From DATGMP01 sp035293565 (lineage in GTDB: Bacteria; Pseudomonadota; Alphaproteobacteria; BOG-932; Roseiterribacteraceae), in the NCBI GenBank assembly GCA_035293565.1, contig DATGMP010000107.1, positions 10,281 through 74,280 of the forward strand: a stretch of DNA of 64,000 nucleotides. The letters are read 5' to 3'. A program made the translations under genes and the position numbers. This document shows, piece after piece, positions 15,972 through 24,305 of this stretch (its first letter is position 1; the number at the start of each line of letters is the position of its first letter). Below the pieces are notes generated by a model. The model searched no databases. It had not been told where the DNA came from and saw nothing but the letters and a program-made list of their open reading frames with translations.

Positions 15972-17135
15972 TCATCGCGAGCGGGGCAATCCCAGCACGC
16001 GCTCCGCGATGATATCGCGTTGAATCTCGTTCGTGCCAGCGTAGATCGGCCCCGCGATCGAGAAGAGAAATCCGTCGAGCCAGGACGGGCCCACCTTGTT
16101 TGGATCGCCATCCCCGATGAGCCCCGCCTCGGGTCCGAGCAGCTTCAACGCAGTCTCGTTCGCAGCGACGTCGAGTTCGGACCAGAAGATCTTGGTGCAG
16201 CTCGTCTCCGAACCGATCTTCTCGCCCGCCTCAAGCTTGGACGCGGTCCAGTAGGTGCCGAGACAGAAGGCCTCAGTGTCCATCCATGTCTTCACGACCG
16301 CGTCGCGCAACCCGGGATCCCCGGCGTCGCCGCACTCCCGATAGAGCGCTGCGAGACGGCGCGCCGTCTCCTGGAATCGCCCAGGGCTGCGGAGATAGAG
16401 GCCGCGCTCGACGCCCGCGGTCGCAACGAAACAATCCCACCCCTGGTTGTGATTGCCTAACCGCTGATCGACCGGCACCTTCACGTCGTCGAAAAAGATC
16501 TCGGCGAAACCTGTCTCGCCATCGAGCTGCGGGATCGGACGCACGGTCACGCCGGGGGCATCCAACGGAACCAGCAGGAAGCTGAGCCCCTTGTGTCTCT
16601 GCGCTTCCGGATCGGAACGGAACAGCCCGAAGGTCCAGTCGGCGAAAGCCGCGCGCGAGGACCAGGTTTTCTGGCCATTCAGGATGTAGTGATCGCCTTC
16701 GAGCCGCGCCGTCGAGCGGATCGCGGCCATGTCGCTTCCGGCGCCCGGCTCCGACCAGCCCTGCGCCCAGACATGCTCGCTCGACGCCATCGACGGCAGG
16801 AAGCGCGCCTTCTGCTCCGGCGTACCGAAATGCTGCAAGGTCGGACCGAGAAGGAAGATGCCATTCTGGTTGACGCGGAGCGGCGCGCCCGCGCGCCAAT
16901 ATTCCTCCTCGAAGATCAACCATTCGAAGATCGAGGCGCCACGCCCGCCATATTCCGCCGGCCAATCGACGACCGACCAGCGATCCTTATAAAGCTTCTT
17001 CTCCCACGCGCGGTGAAGCGCGAAGCCCTCTTTCGTATCGAGCGACGGCAACGGCTCGGCAGGCACATTCGCCTCCAGCCATTGCCTCGCCTCGGCGCGG
17101 AACGCCCTCTGAGCGTCGGTGAAGTTCAGATCCAT
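15972..17135 (-). CDS. fadE31: Acyl-CoA dehydrogenase, FadE31-like
   Basis: A 387-aa acyl-CoA dehydrogenase. The segments MDLNFTDAQRAFRAE, FEEEYWRAGAP, WAQGWSEPGAGSDMAAIRST, SSRAAFADWTFGLFRSDP and IYAGTNEIQRDIIAERVLGLPR follow mycobacterial FadE31 closely. FadE31 forms a heterotetramer with FadE32 or FadE33 and acts on methyl-branched acyl-CoAs late in steroid C/D-ring catabolism. In this operon two FadE32/33-like genes are present, consistent with such a complex. It starts 3 nt after the FadE30-like gene stop. Confidence 0.83.
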   Translation of the reverse strand: MDLNFTDAQRAFRAEARQWLEANVPAEPLPSLDTKEGFALHRAWEKKLYKDRWSVVDWPAEYGGRGASIFEWLIFEEEYWRAGAPLRVNQNGIFLLGPTLQHFGTPEQKARFLPSMASSEHVWAQGWSEPGAGSDMAAIRSTARLEGDHYILNGQKTWSSRAAFADWTFGLFRSDPEAQRHKGLSFLLVPLDAPGVTVRPIPQLDGETGFAEIFFDDVKVPVDQRLGNHNQGWDCFVATAGVERGLYLRSPGRFQETARRLAALYRECGDAGDPGLRDAVVKTWMDTEAFCLGTYWTASKLEAGEKIGSETSCTKIFWSELDVAANETALKLLGPEAGLIGDGDPNKVGPSWLDGFLFSIAGPIYAGTNEIQRDIIAERVLGLPRSR

Positions 17136-17138
17136 CGG

Positions 17139-18335
17139 TCAGTTCCGGTTGCTATCGGGCCGCGGCTCACGGGGTAGCCCGAGGGCCTGCTCCGAGATGA
17201 TGTTGCGCTGAATCTCGTTTGTCCCGCCATAGATCGTGTCGGAACGCGAGAACAGGAAACGGTTCTGCATCCGTGTCAGCGCGTAAGGCGCGTCGGCCAG
17301 GATCTCGGCCTCGGCCCCCAACACGTCCATCGCGAGCTCGCCCGCGGCACGGTGCCAGGAGGCCCAGGTCAATTTGTTGATCGCCGCCATGCCCGGACGC
17401 GGCGCCTCTTCCGACAGATTGCGGAGCGCATTGAGCTTGACGAGCTTCAGTCCGATCCAAGCATCGGCCAGCTTTTGGCGCATCACCGGATCTTTGGCGG
17501 CGCCGTTCGCGCGCGCCGCAGTCAGGATTTCCTTGAACTCGTTCTCGAAGCCGATCTGCTGTCCCAAGGTCGAGGCGCCGCGCTCGAATCCGAGCAGGCC
17601 CATCGCGACTTTCCAGCCATTGCCGGCGTCGCCGACGACATTCTCCGCCGCAGTACGAGCGCCGCTGAAGAAGACCTCGTTGAACTCCGACGTGCCGGTG
17701 AGCTGCACGATCGGCCTCACCTCTATGCCGGGCTGGTCCATCGGCACGAGGAGGAAAGAAAGATTACGATAGCGCGGCGCATTAGGCTCCGTCTTGGCGA
17801 TGACAAAGCACCAATTCGCCTTGTGCGCGAGCGAGGTCCAAACTTTCTGCCCCTCGATCACCCACTCGCCGCCCTGAAGCGTCGCGCGCGTTTGGACGTT
17901 GGCGAGATCGGATCCGGCCGCGGGTTCGGAATAGCCCTGGCACCAAAGCTCGGTGCCGTTCTTTATGCCCGGCAGGAATCGACGCTTCTGATCGTCGGTG
18001 CCGAACGCGATGATCGTCGGCGCAACCAGACCCTCGCCGATGTGTCCGACGCGCCCTGGCCCGCCGGCGCGTGCATATTCCTCGTAGAAGATCACCTGCT
18101 GGTTCAGAGTCGCCGCCCGACCGCCAAGCTCCTTCGGCCAGGAGATGCCGGTCCAGCCGGCTGCTCCCAGCGCCTTCTCCCACTCGACTCGCTCTTCGAA
18201 GACCTCATCCTCCTCGCCCGGGCCGCCCCGAAAGCGGACATGCGCAAAGGGACCCTCGAGCTGGGTCGTCAACCAGGTCGCCGCCTCCCGGCGAAACGCG
18301 GCATCTTCGGCGCTGTCGGTCGGATCCGTCGTCAT
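17139..18335 (-). CDS. fadE30: Acyl-CoA dehydrogenase, FadE30-like
   Basis: A 398-aa acyl-CoA dehydrogenase. The features FEERVEWEKALGAAGW, FYEEYARAGGPGRVGH, TELWCQGYSEPAAGSDLANV, GQKVWTSLAHKANWCFV and IYGGTNEIQRNIISEQALGLPRE match mycobacterial FadE30, which oxidises the propionate side chain of HIP-CoA (or its 5-hydroxy form) and so starts C/D-ring degradation. Its ATG at 18335 overlaps the stop of the preceding ACAD by 4 nt. The homology is strong by eye, but the substrate remains an inference. Confidence 0.85.
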   Translation of the reverse strand: MTTDPTDSAEDAAFRREAATWLTTQLEGPFAHVRFRGGPGEEDEVFEERVEWEKALGAAGWTGISWPKELGGRAATLNQQVIFYEEYARAGGPGRVGHIGEGLVAPTIIAFGTDDQKRRFLPGIKNGTELWCQGYSEPAAGSDLANVQTRATLQGGEWVIEGQKVWTSLAHKANWCFVIAKTEPNAPRYRNLSFLLVPMDQPGIEVRPIVQLTGTSEFNEVFFSGARTAAENVVGDAGNGWKVAMGLLGFERGASTLGQQIGFENEFKEILTAARANGAAKDPVMRQKLADAWIGLKLVKLNALRNLSEEAPRPGMAAINKLTWASWHRAAGELAMDVLGAEAEILADAPYALTRMQNRFLFSRSDTIYGGTNEIQRNIISEQALGLPREPRPDSNRN

Positions 18336-19456
18336 AGGATCCCCGCGGCGATCCGCTCGCGATGATAATTCGCATCCCCGAGAAGCGATGCGCTCGCCCG
18401 CGCGCGCTTGAAATAGAGATGCGGATCATATTCCCAGGTGAAGCCGACGCCGCCATGGAGCTGGATCGTATCGGCAGCGCAGGCATAGAAGGCGTCGGAG
18501 CAATAGGCCTTGGCCATCGACGCCAGCAGCGGGAATTCGGCATCGCCGGCGTCGGCCGCATCAGCGGCATAGCGCGCCGCATTGGCCGCCGATTCCACCT
18601 GCACCATCATATCGGCGCAGCGATGCTTGATCGCCTGGAACGAGCCTATCGGGCGGCCGAACTGCACCCGCTCCTTGACGTAATCGACCGTAAGCTCGAG
18701 ACAGCGCCGCGCCCCTCCCGCCTGCTCCGCCGCCAGCGCGACGGCGCCCAGATCGAGCGCCCGCGACAGGATTTGCCAGCCGCCACCCATTTCGCCGATC
18801 AGCGCGTCGCGCGACACGCGCACGCCGTTAAGCGTGACCTCCGCCTGTCGCCGTGTTTGATCCAATGTCGGGAGCGCCTTGCGGCCGACACCCTTCGTAT
18901 CAGGCGGCAAAGCAAAGAGTCCGACGCCGGACTGGCCTGTACTGCCCGGCTTTCGCGCAGCGACGATCAGAAGCCCCGCACTCTGCCCGTCCACGACATA
19001 ACGCTTCGTCCCGTGCAGCACGAAGCTGTCCCCATCCGTGCGCGCTTCCGTTCGGATGTCGTTCGTGCCCGGCTCCGCATAAGCCAGGGCGGCGGTGAGC
19101 GTGCCCGATGCAATCGTCGGCAGCCATTGCGATTTTTGCGCATCGCTCCCGCCCTCGCGGATCACCGCGCCCGCAAGGCAGATCGTCGCAAGAAAAGGCG
19201 AGCAGAAGAGGCTCGCGCCCATCTCCTCCATCAGGATCGCAAGCTCGCCCCAACCGAGGCCCAACCCGCCATGCGCTTCGTCGATCGCAACGCCCTGCCA
19301 GGCGAGCTCACCCGCAACCCGCTCCCAGAGAGCGGGGTCGTAGCCGTGCTCGGTCTCCATCGACTTGCGCACAGCTGCGGAAGGTGAATTGTCGGCCAGG
19401 AAGGCGCGCGCGGACTCACGAATGAGCGCGCGATCTTCGGAGGAGGCAGAGGCCAT
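18332..19456 (-). CDS. Acyl-CoA dehydrogenase, FadE32/33-like subunit
   Basis: A 374-aa acyl-CoA dehydrogenase of the less conserved beta-type. It has AYAEPGTNDIRTEA in the place of the usual FAD loop, FGRPIGSFQAIKHRCADM, and a C-terminal QLHGGVGFTWEYDPHLYFKRARAS. The C-terminal signature is shared with the 20661-21704 gene. In mycobacteria such subunits pair with FadE31 or FadE28-type partners to make alpha2beta2 enzymes with one FAD per heterodimer. It lies between the FadA6-like thiolase (18 nt) and the FadE30-like gene (4-nt overlap). Confidence 0.82.
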   Translation of the reverse strand: MASASSEDRALIRESARAFLADNSPSAAVRKSMETEHGYDPALWERVAGELAWQGVAIDEAHGGLGLGWGELAILMEEMGASLFCSPFLATICLAGAVIREGGSDAQKSQWLPTIASGTLTAALAYAEPGTNDIRTEARTDGDSFVLHGTKRYVVDGQSAGLLIVAARKPGSTGQSGVGLFALPPDTKGVGRKALPTLDQTRRQAEVTLNGVRVSRDALIGEMGGGWQILSRALDLGAVALAAEQAGGARRCLELTVDYVKERVQFGRPIGSFQAIKHRCADMMVQVESAANAARYAADAADAGDAEFPLLASMAKAYCSDAFYACAADTIQLHGGVGFTWEYDPHLYFKRARASASLLGDANYHRERIAAGIL

Positions 19457-19474
19457 CGGATGCTCGGCCTCGGA

Positions 19475-20629
19475 TCAGTTCAGCCGCTCGATGATCGTAA
19501 CGTTGGCCTGACCGCCGCCTTCGCACATGGTCTGCAGGCCGTAGCGCGCATTGCGACGCTCCAGCTCGTTGAGCAGACACGTCATCAGGCGGATACCGGT
19601 GGCTCCCAGCGGATGGCCGAGCGCGATCGCGCCGCCATTCACGTTGACCTTCTCCGGATCGGCGCCCGTCTCCTTGAGCCACGCGATAACGACCGAAGCG
19701 AAGGCTTCGTTGATTTCGACGAGGTCGATGTCATCGAGCTTCATGCCGGATTTGGCGAGCGCATATTTCGTCGCCGGAATTGGCGCCGTCAGCATGAAGA
19801 TCGGATCCTCACCGCGGACGCTCAGATGATGGATGCGCGCGCGCGGCTTCAGATTGTGGGTTTTGAGGCCCTTCTCGTTGACGATCAGCATCGCCGCCGA
19901 AGCATCCGAAATTTGGCTCGATACCGCGGCCGTGATCCGCCCGCCGGGCGACAAGGGTTGCAGCCCCGCCATCTTCTCGAGCGACGTATCGCGACGCGGA
20001 CCCTCGTCCTTGGTGACGCCTTCGAGCGGTACGATCTGGCTATCGAAATAGCCGCTGTCGATCGCGTGGATCGCCTTTTGATGGCTCTTGAGCGCGAAAC
20101 GCTCCATCTCCTCGCGCGTGATCTGCCATTTCTCGGCGATCATTTCGGCCGAGCGGAATTGCGAAACCTCCTGCGAGCCGTAGCGCTTGCGCCAGCCGAC
20201 CGAGCCGGTGAAAGGATCATCGAAGCCATACGCCTTGCCGGCGGCCATCGAGCTCGAGATCGGAATCAGGCTCATATTCTGCATGCCCGCGGCAATCACT
20301 ACGTCGGAGGTTCCGCTCATCACGGCTTGCGCGGCGAAATGCACTGCCTGCTGAGACGAACCGCATTGGCGATCGACCGTGGTGCCGGGGATCTCCTCAG
20401 GCAGACCAGCGGCAAGCCAGCAGGTGCGGGCGATGTCGCCGGCGTTCGGGCCGATGGTGTCGAGGCACCCCATCACCACATCCTCGACCGCCATCGGGTC
20501 GATGCCCGTGCGCTGAAGCAGAGCGGTCAGCGTATGGGCGCCCAGGTCGGCCGGATGAACCTTGCTCAGGCCTCCATTCCGTCTGCCGACGGGCGTACGG
20601 ACGGTGTCGACGATATAGGCTTCAGACAT
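19475..20629 (-). CDS. fadA6: FadA6-like 3-ketoacyl-CoA thiolase
   Basis: A 384-aa thiolase that follows mycobacterial FadA6 along its whole length: MSEAYIVDTVRTPVGRRNGG, CLDTIGPNAGDIARTCWLAAG, TVDRQCGSSQQAVHFAAQA (active Cys), NMSLIPISSSM, EEMERFALKSHQKA, GPRRDTSLEKMAGLQPL, VNGGAIALGHPLGATG and TMCEGGGQANVTIIERL. FadA6 is the KstR2-regulon thiolase that cleaves the 3-keto dioyl-CoA released when ring C is opened. Its position inside the ACAD operon and the IpdAB/EchA20/IpdC genes 10 kb away make the pathway assignment coherent. Confidence 0.88.
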   Translation of the reverse strand: MSEAYIVDTVRTPVGRRNGGLSKVHPADLGAHTLTALLQRTGIDPMAVEDVVMGCLDTIGPNAGDIARTCWLAAGLPEEIPGTTVDRQCGSSQQAVHFAAQAVMSGTSDVVIAAGMQNMSLIPISSSMAAGKAYGFDDPFTGSVGWRKRYGSQEVSQFRSAEMIAEKWQITREEMERFALKSHQKAIHAIDSGYFDSQIVPLEGVTKDEGPRRDTSLEKMAGLQPLSPGGRITAAVSSQISDASAAMLIVNEKGLKTHNLKPRARIHHLSVRGEDPIFMLTAPIPATKYALAKSGMKLDDIDLVEINEAFASVVIAWLKETGADPEKVNVNGGAIALGHPLGATGIRLMTCLLNELERRNARYGLQTMCEGGGQANVTIIERLN

Positions 20630-20660
20630 GTTCGCTCCGATGACTGGCCGGGTTCATCTA

Positions 20661-21704
20661 TCAGGCCTTCCAGGTCCGGCCGGGACCGAGATCGGCATTG
20701 GGCGCGAGCACCTCGCTCGCGATCCGCGCACGGTGCCAGGCCGAGGTGCCCCAGGAGGGTTCGTCGGCCCAGACGCGCTTCATCCACAGTTGGAGATCAT
20801 ACTCGTAAGTATAGCCGATCGCACCATGCGTCTGGAGCGTTCGGCGAGCTGCGAAAGTGGCTGCCTCACCGGCGGCGACCTTGGCATGCGACACCCGAAG
20901 CGAGCGATCAGGCAGTTGGTTGGCGATGGCATAGGCCGCGTAATAGACGACCGGCCGTGCGAAGGTCAGCTTCACCTGCACGTCGGCCAACAGGTGTTTC
21001 ACCGCCTGAAACGACCCGATCGGGCGACCGAACTGATGCCGCTCTCCCGCATAGGTCACCGCCATATCCAGCATCCGCTGGGCGGCACCAATCATGTCCG
21101 CCGCTGCGTAAAGCGCGGCACGATCGAAGGCGAGGTCCCAAGCATCGCCCGCCTGCGCGACCTTGGTTTGCGCCGACGGCGTCCAATCGATCTTCGCCCG
21201 CCGACGTGTCTCGTCGATGGATGGTGCGGGCGTCGCCTTCGCGCGGTCTCGCGCAAGCGCATGAATCGAGCCGTCGGATTCCAGCAACAGAAGGTCCGCG
21301 GACTCCCCATCGATCACGAATGGATTGATCGGATGACCAAAGGCGATCGTCGCCTTTCCCGCCGCAACCTTTGGCAACCATTCGGAAGCCATCGTCTCCG
21401 AAACGGCGTGCAGCAAGGGACCGGCAACGGCGGCGTTCTCGAATAGCGCAAGCGGTAGGGCAGCCCGACCGCATTCCTCCGCGGCAAGTACGGCATCGAT
21501 CTCGCTGAGCCCGAGCCCTCCATGCGCTTCAGGAAGCGCCAATCCGGTCAGGCCGAGTTCCGCGACCTTGCTCCTCAGCCCGGCCAATGCGGTCTCATCC
21601 GCTTCCGAAAGAGCCCTGACATCCTTGGGCGTGCATTCGCGCTCCAGAAAATCGCGGACGACGTCCCGGAACATCGTTTGTTCTTCGGTGAAGCGGAAGT
21701 CCAT
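20661..21704 (-). CDS. Acyl-CoA dehydrogenase, FadE32/33-like subunit
   Basis: A 347-aa acyl-CoA dehydrogenase, shorter than canonical ACADs. Its middle domain is reduced: after PEAHGGLGLSEIDAVLAAEECG there is no recognisable TEP-x-AGSD loop (IAFGHPINPFVIDGES instead). The C-terminal domain is conserved (FGRPIGSFQAVKHLLADVQVK, LQTHGAIGYTYEYDLQLWMKRVW). This pattern fits the beta subunit of alpha2beta2 steroid ACADs such as FadE32/FadE33. It is the promoter-proximal gene of the leftward ACAD operon and ends 31 nt before the FadA6-like gene. Confidence 0.83.
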   Translation of the reverse strand: MDFRFTEEQTMFRDVVRDFLERECTPKDVRALSEADETALAGLRSKVAELGLTGLALPEAHGGLGLSEIDAVLAAEECGRAALPLALFENAAVAGPLLHAVSETMASEWLPKVAAGKATIAFGHPINPFVIDGESADLLLLESDGSIHALARDRAKATPAPSIDETRRRAKIDWTPSAQTKVAQAGDAWDLAFDRAALYAAADMIGAAQRMLDMAVTYAGERHQFGRPIGSFQAVKHLLADVQVKLTFARPVVYYAAYAIANQLPDRSLRVSHAKVAAGEAATFAARRTLQTHGAIGYTYEYDLQLWMKRVWADEPSWGTSAWHRARIASEVLAPNADLGPGRTWKA

Positions 21705-21794
21705 CAGTATCTCTATTGGGCCAGGACCAGAGCGGTTCTAGATAGGGTGCAGCAGCCAGTCAATCGAGGGTCCTGAACGGGCACATGCATTCTC

Positions 21795-21911
21795 CGCATG
21801 CGTCACGAATGACCTCGCCGGCTCCTTTATCATGCGTAGGCGCATTCCGCCAGGGCGCCGGGAAACTTTGTTATACTGGCTTCCAAACTCCGCAAATGCG
21901 TAAATTTATGC
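21795..21911. promoter_or_regulatory. Divergent promoter region with ATGCG/CGCAT half-sites
   Basis: The 282-bp gap between the ACAD operon and the HsaA-like gene has no coding signal. It holds CGCATGCG (21795-21802), a perfect inverted pair ATGCG-N4-CGCAT (21832-21845), a further ATGCG (21896-21900) and a near-palindrome around TAAATTTA (21898-21911). The density of ATGCG/CGCAT words suggests binding of a dimeric regulator. The 9-mer GCATTCCGC at 21842-21850 is shared with the 10.6-kb divergent region. Promoter boxes are not assignable by eye. Confidence 0.35.
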
Positions 21912-21986
21912 ACCCATGATTACGAATGCTATTGATCCGACGGCGGACGCATGCTATATGATGGACAGAATATCGAGGGGGGTTTC

Positions 21987-23195
21987 ATGAGCACGCAGAT
22001 CACCGGCCGCGCCGCCGACATCAACCCGAAGCCCGAAGCGCTGATCGCGCGGGCCAAGGCCATGATTCCGACCCTGAAGGAGCGTGCGGCGCGCTGCGAG
22101 GCCGAACGCAAGGTCCCCGACGAGACGGTCCGGGAAATGAAGGAAGCCGGCTTCTTCGACGTGCTGAAGCCCCGTCGCTGGGGCGGCTTCGAGATGGAAC
22201 CCAAGGTTTTCTTCGAGATTCAGATGGCGCTGGCCGAGGGCTGCATGTCGACCGCCTGGATCTATGGCGTTATCGGCGTCCATCCCCTGCAGCTCGGTCT
22301 TTTCCCGCTGAAGGCCCAGGAAGACGTCTGGTCGAAGGACCCCTCGATCCTGATCTCCTCCTCCTATCAGCCGGTGGGCAAGGTCGAACCTGCTGACGGC
22401 GGCTATCTGCTGACCGGTCAGTGGGCCTTTTCCAGCGGCTGCGACCATTGCGATTGGGTGTTCCTGGGCGCGATCGTGCCGCCCGGCCCGAATGGCGGAA
22501 CGCCGGAGTACCGCACCTTCCTAGTGCCCCGGAGCGACTACAAGATTCTCGACACCTGGTACACGCTCGGCCTCAAGGGCACCGGTAGCCAGGACATCAA
22601 GGTCGATCGCGTCTTCGTGCCGGAGCATCGGACCCATCGGGCGATCGACGGCTATCTGTGCCGCAATCCCGGCCAGCAGGCGAATGACGGCGAGATCTTC
22701 AAGCTGCCTTGGGCGCAGGTCTTCGTCCGGGCGGTCTCCTCGGCCGCGATCGGCGCTACTCAGGCCGCGCTCAATGATTTCCTCAATATTGCCAGAACCC
22801 GTGTCTCGACGAATACCGGAATGGCGACCAAGGCCGATCCTTTCGCGCTCGCCGCGGCGGCGCGCACCGCCTCGGAGCTGGAGCAGATCCGCACCACCTT
22901 GTTCCGCAATTTCGACGTCATGATGGACGCTGTCAGAGGCGGTAGGGAGATTACGGTCGCCGACCGGCTTTTCTACAAATACCAATCCTCGCAAGTGGCG
23001 CGGCGCTGCGCCGATCTGGTCGACGATCTGCTTCTACTGGCCGGCGCGCGGGGCATTTTCCTGGATAATCCGATGGTCCGCCCCTGGCTCGACCTCAAAG
23101 CGGCTCGCGCGCACATCGCCAACAATTCGAACGGTCTCGCCTTGTCGGTAGGCGCGTCCTATCTGGGCGCCGAGATCCCGGACACGTTCCTGTAA
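21987..23195 (+). CDS. HsaA-like flavin-dependent monooxygenase (oxygenase component)
   Basis: A 402-aa class D flavin monooxygenase with an acyl-CoA dehydrogenase fold. IPTLKERAARCEAERKVPDETV, GFFDVLKPRRWGGFEMEP, WIYGVIGVHPLQLGLFP, ISSSYQPVGKVEPADGGYLLTGQW, FSSGCDHCDWVFLG and GLKGTGSQDIKVDRVFVPEHR match the layout of HsaA, which hydroxylates the phenolic ring A of secosteroids with FMNH2 supplied by HsaB. No flavin reductase gene is adjacent. ATG 21987 is chosen because a GAGGGG ribosome site precedes it; an in-frame ATG at 21951 has none. It diverges from the ACAD operon, which supports a common substrate. Other phenol or indole substrates are possible. Confidence 0.75.
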   Translation: MSTQITGRAADINPKPEALIARAKAMIPTLKERAARCEAERKVPDETVREMKEAGFFDVLKPRRWGGFEMEPKVFFEIQMALAEGCMSTAWIYGVIGVHPLQLGLFPLKAQEDVWSKDPSILISSSYQPVGKVEPADGGYLLTGQWAFSSGCDHCDWVFLGAIVPPGPNGGTPEYRTFLVPRSDYKILDTWYTLGLKGTGSQDIKVDRVFVPEHRTHRAIDGYLCRNPGQQANDGEIFKLPWAQVFVRAVSSAAIGATQAALNDFLNIARTRVSTNTGMATKADPFALAAAARTASELEQIRTTLFRNFDVMMDAVRGGREITVADRLFYKYQSSQVARRCADLVDDLLLLAGARGIFLDNPMVRPWLDLKAARAHIANNSNGLALSVGASYLGAEIPDTFL

Positions 23196-23205
23196 AGGAC
23201 GTCTC

Positions 23206-23703
23206 CTACTCCTCGTCGTCCTCGTCGAAAGGCTCGAAGGGCCGGGTGATCTTGGCGAGCCGCGGATCGTACTTGATCTGCTTGACCGAGATCGACGTCT
23301 CGACATGGCGCACGCCCGGCAGCGCCAGGATGGCGTTGTTGGCGACAGCCACCAGCTCCTCGAGATCGGCATACATCGCGACCGCCAACAGATTGAAGCG
23401 GCCCAGCGTGATGATTACGCTGCGGATGCCACACATCTGCGCGATCTCGCCCGCCAATTCCCGCACCCGCGATTGCTCGGCCGTGATACCGATAAAAACC
23501 AAGCGGGGGCTGCCGAGATAGGATAGATCCGTAACCGCGGTGAAGCGGATATAATTCTCCTCCTGCAGTCGCTTCAGCCGGCCGCGGATCGTGCCCTCCG
23601 TCACGCCGAGCTCGAGCGCGATCTTGCGGTTGCTCATGCGCGCGTCCTGGGCGAGCACGCCCAGGATTTGGTGGTCGAAATCGTCGAGCTGGTATCGGGT
23701 CAT
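23206..23703 (-). CDS. Lrp/AsnC family transcriptional regulator
   Basis: A 165-aa regulator with an N-terminal helix-turn-helix (LDDFDHQILGVLAQDARMSNRKIALELGV, TIRGRLKRLQEENYI) and a C-terminal RAM ligand domain (ITLGRFNLLAVAMYADLEEL; LPGVRHVETSISVKQIKYDPRL). It ends in an acidic tail (EPFDEDDEE). Start choice is uncertain: ATG at 23703 or 23712 gives the normal length, while 23754 adds residues without homology. The gene diverges from the formate dehydrogenase operon with a 125-bp gap, and it converges with the HsaA-like gene (10 bp). It is a candidate regulator of fds or of itself; target and ligand are unknown. Confidence 0.85.
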   Translation of the reverse strand: MTRYQLDDFDHQILGVLAQDARMSNRKIALELGVTEGTIRGRLKRLQEENYIRFTAVTDLSYLGSPRLVFIGITAEQSRVRELAGEIAQMCGIRSVIITLGRFNLLAVAMYADLEELVAVANNAILALPGVRHVETSISVKQIKYDPRLAKITRPFEPFDEDDEE

Positions 23704-23828
23704 GGCGGCCATTAGTGGGGCAGTGTCGTTGGCTTGTCGAGCGGCGGAAGCCAAATTCCGTTACGATCGAATTGTTTTCTTGCCTTTGTCAGATTCGGCG
23801 CCATGATTCATGGTAGAGGAAGCAGCAC

Positions 23829-24305
23829 ATGTCGACGAATCTTGCCGCCTGGGACGAGGTGTTGGCCAACGAGGTGATCTCGCAGGAGATCAGCAGACCG
23901 GGCGCGCTCCTGCCCGTTCTCCACGCGCTCCAGTCGACGTTCGGCTTCATCTCCGAGCGCGCGGCGGCGCTCGTCGCCGATCGCCTCAACCTATCGCGAG
24001 CCGAAGTCCACGGCGTGCTGAGCTTTTATCACGATTTCCGCCGGGAACCTCCGGGCGCGCACAGCCTCAAGCTCTGCCGCGCCGAAGCCTGCCAATCCAT
24101 GGGCGGCGATGCGCTGGCAGCCCAGGCGCAAGGACAGCTCGGCATCGGCTGGGGCGAAACCAGTAACGACGGCAAGGTCACGCTGGAGCCCGTCTTCTGC
24201 CTCGGCCTCTGCGCCTGCGCGCCCTCGGCCATGCTGGACGGCAGGCCGATCGGACGGCTGGACGTCAAGCGTCTCGAAGCCTTGATCCAAGAGGCGTGCG
24301 CATGA
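23829..24305 (+). CDS. fdsG: NAD-dependent formate dehydrogenase gamma subunit
   Basis: A 158-aa NuoE/FdsG-type thioredoxin-fold protein with a [2Fe-2S] site (C in LCRAEACQSMGG and in FCLGLCACAPSAM). It conducts electrons between FdsA and the FdsB flavin module in the soluble cytoplasmic NAD-dependent formate dehydrogenase. VHGVLSFYHDFRREPPG is a family signature. A GGAAGCAGC ribosome site precedes the ATG. Its TGA overlaps the fdsB ATG by 4 nt. Confidence 0.93.
   Translation: MSTNLAAWDEVLANEVISQEISRPGALLPVLHALQSTFGFISERAAALVADRLNLSRAEVHGVLSFYHDFRREPPGAHSLKLCRAEACQSMGGDALAAQAQGQLGIGWGETSNDGKVTLEPVFCLGLCACAPSAMLDGRPIGRLDVKRLEALIQEACA

Noticed and set aside
19460..21328. Long plus-strand frame opposite the FadA6-like and ACAD genes
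   Set aside because: No recognisable domain; the minus-strand genes carry all catalytic motifs.
21951..21986. Upstream in-frame ATG of the HsaA-like gene
   Set aside because: No ribosome site precedes it and the extra 12 residues are outside the homologous region; the ATG at 21987 has GAGGGG.
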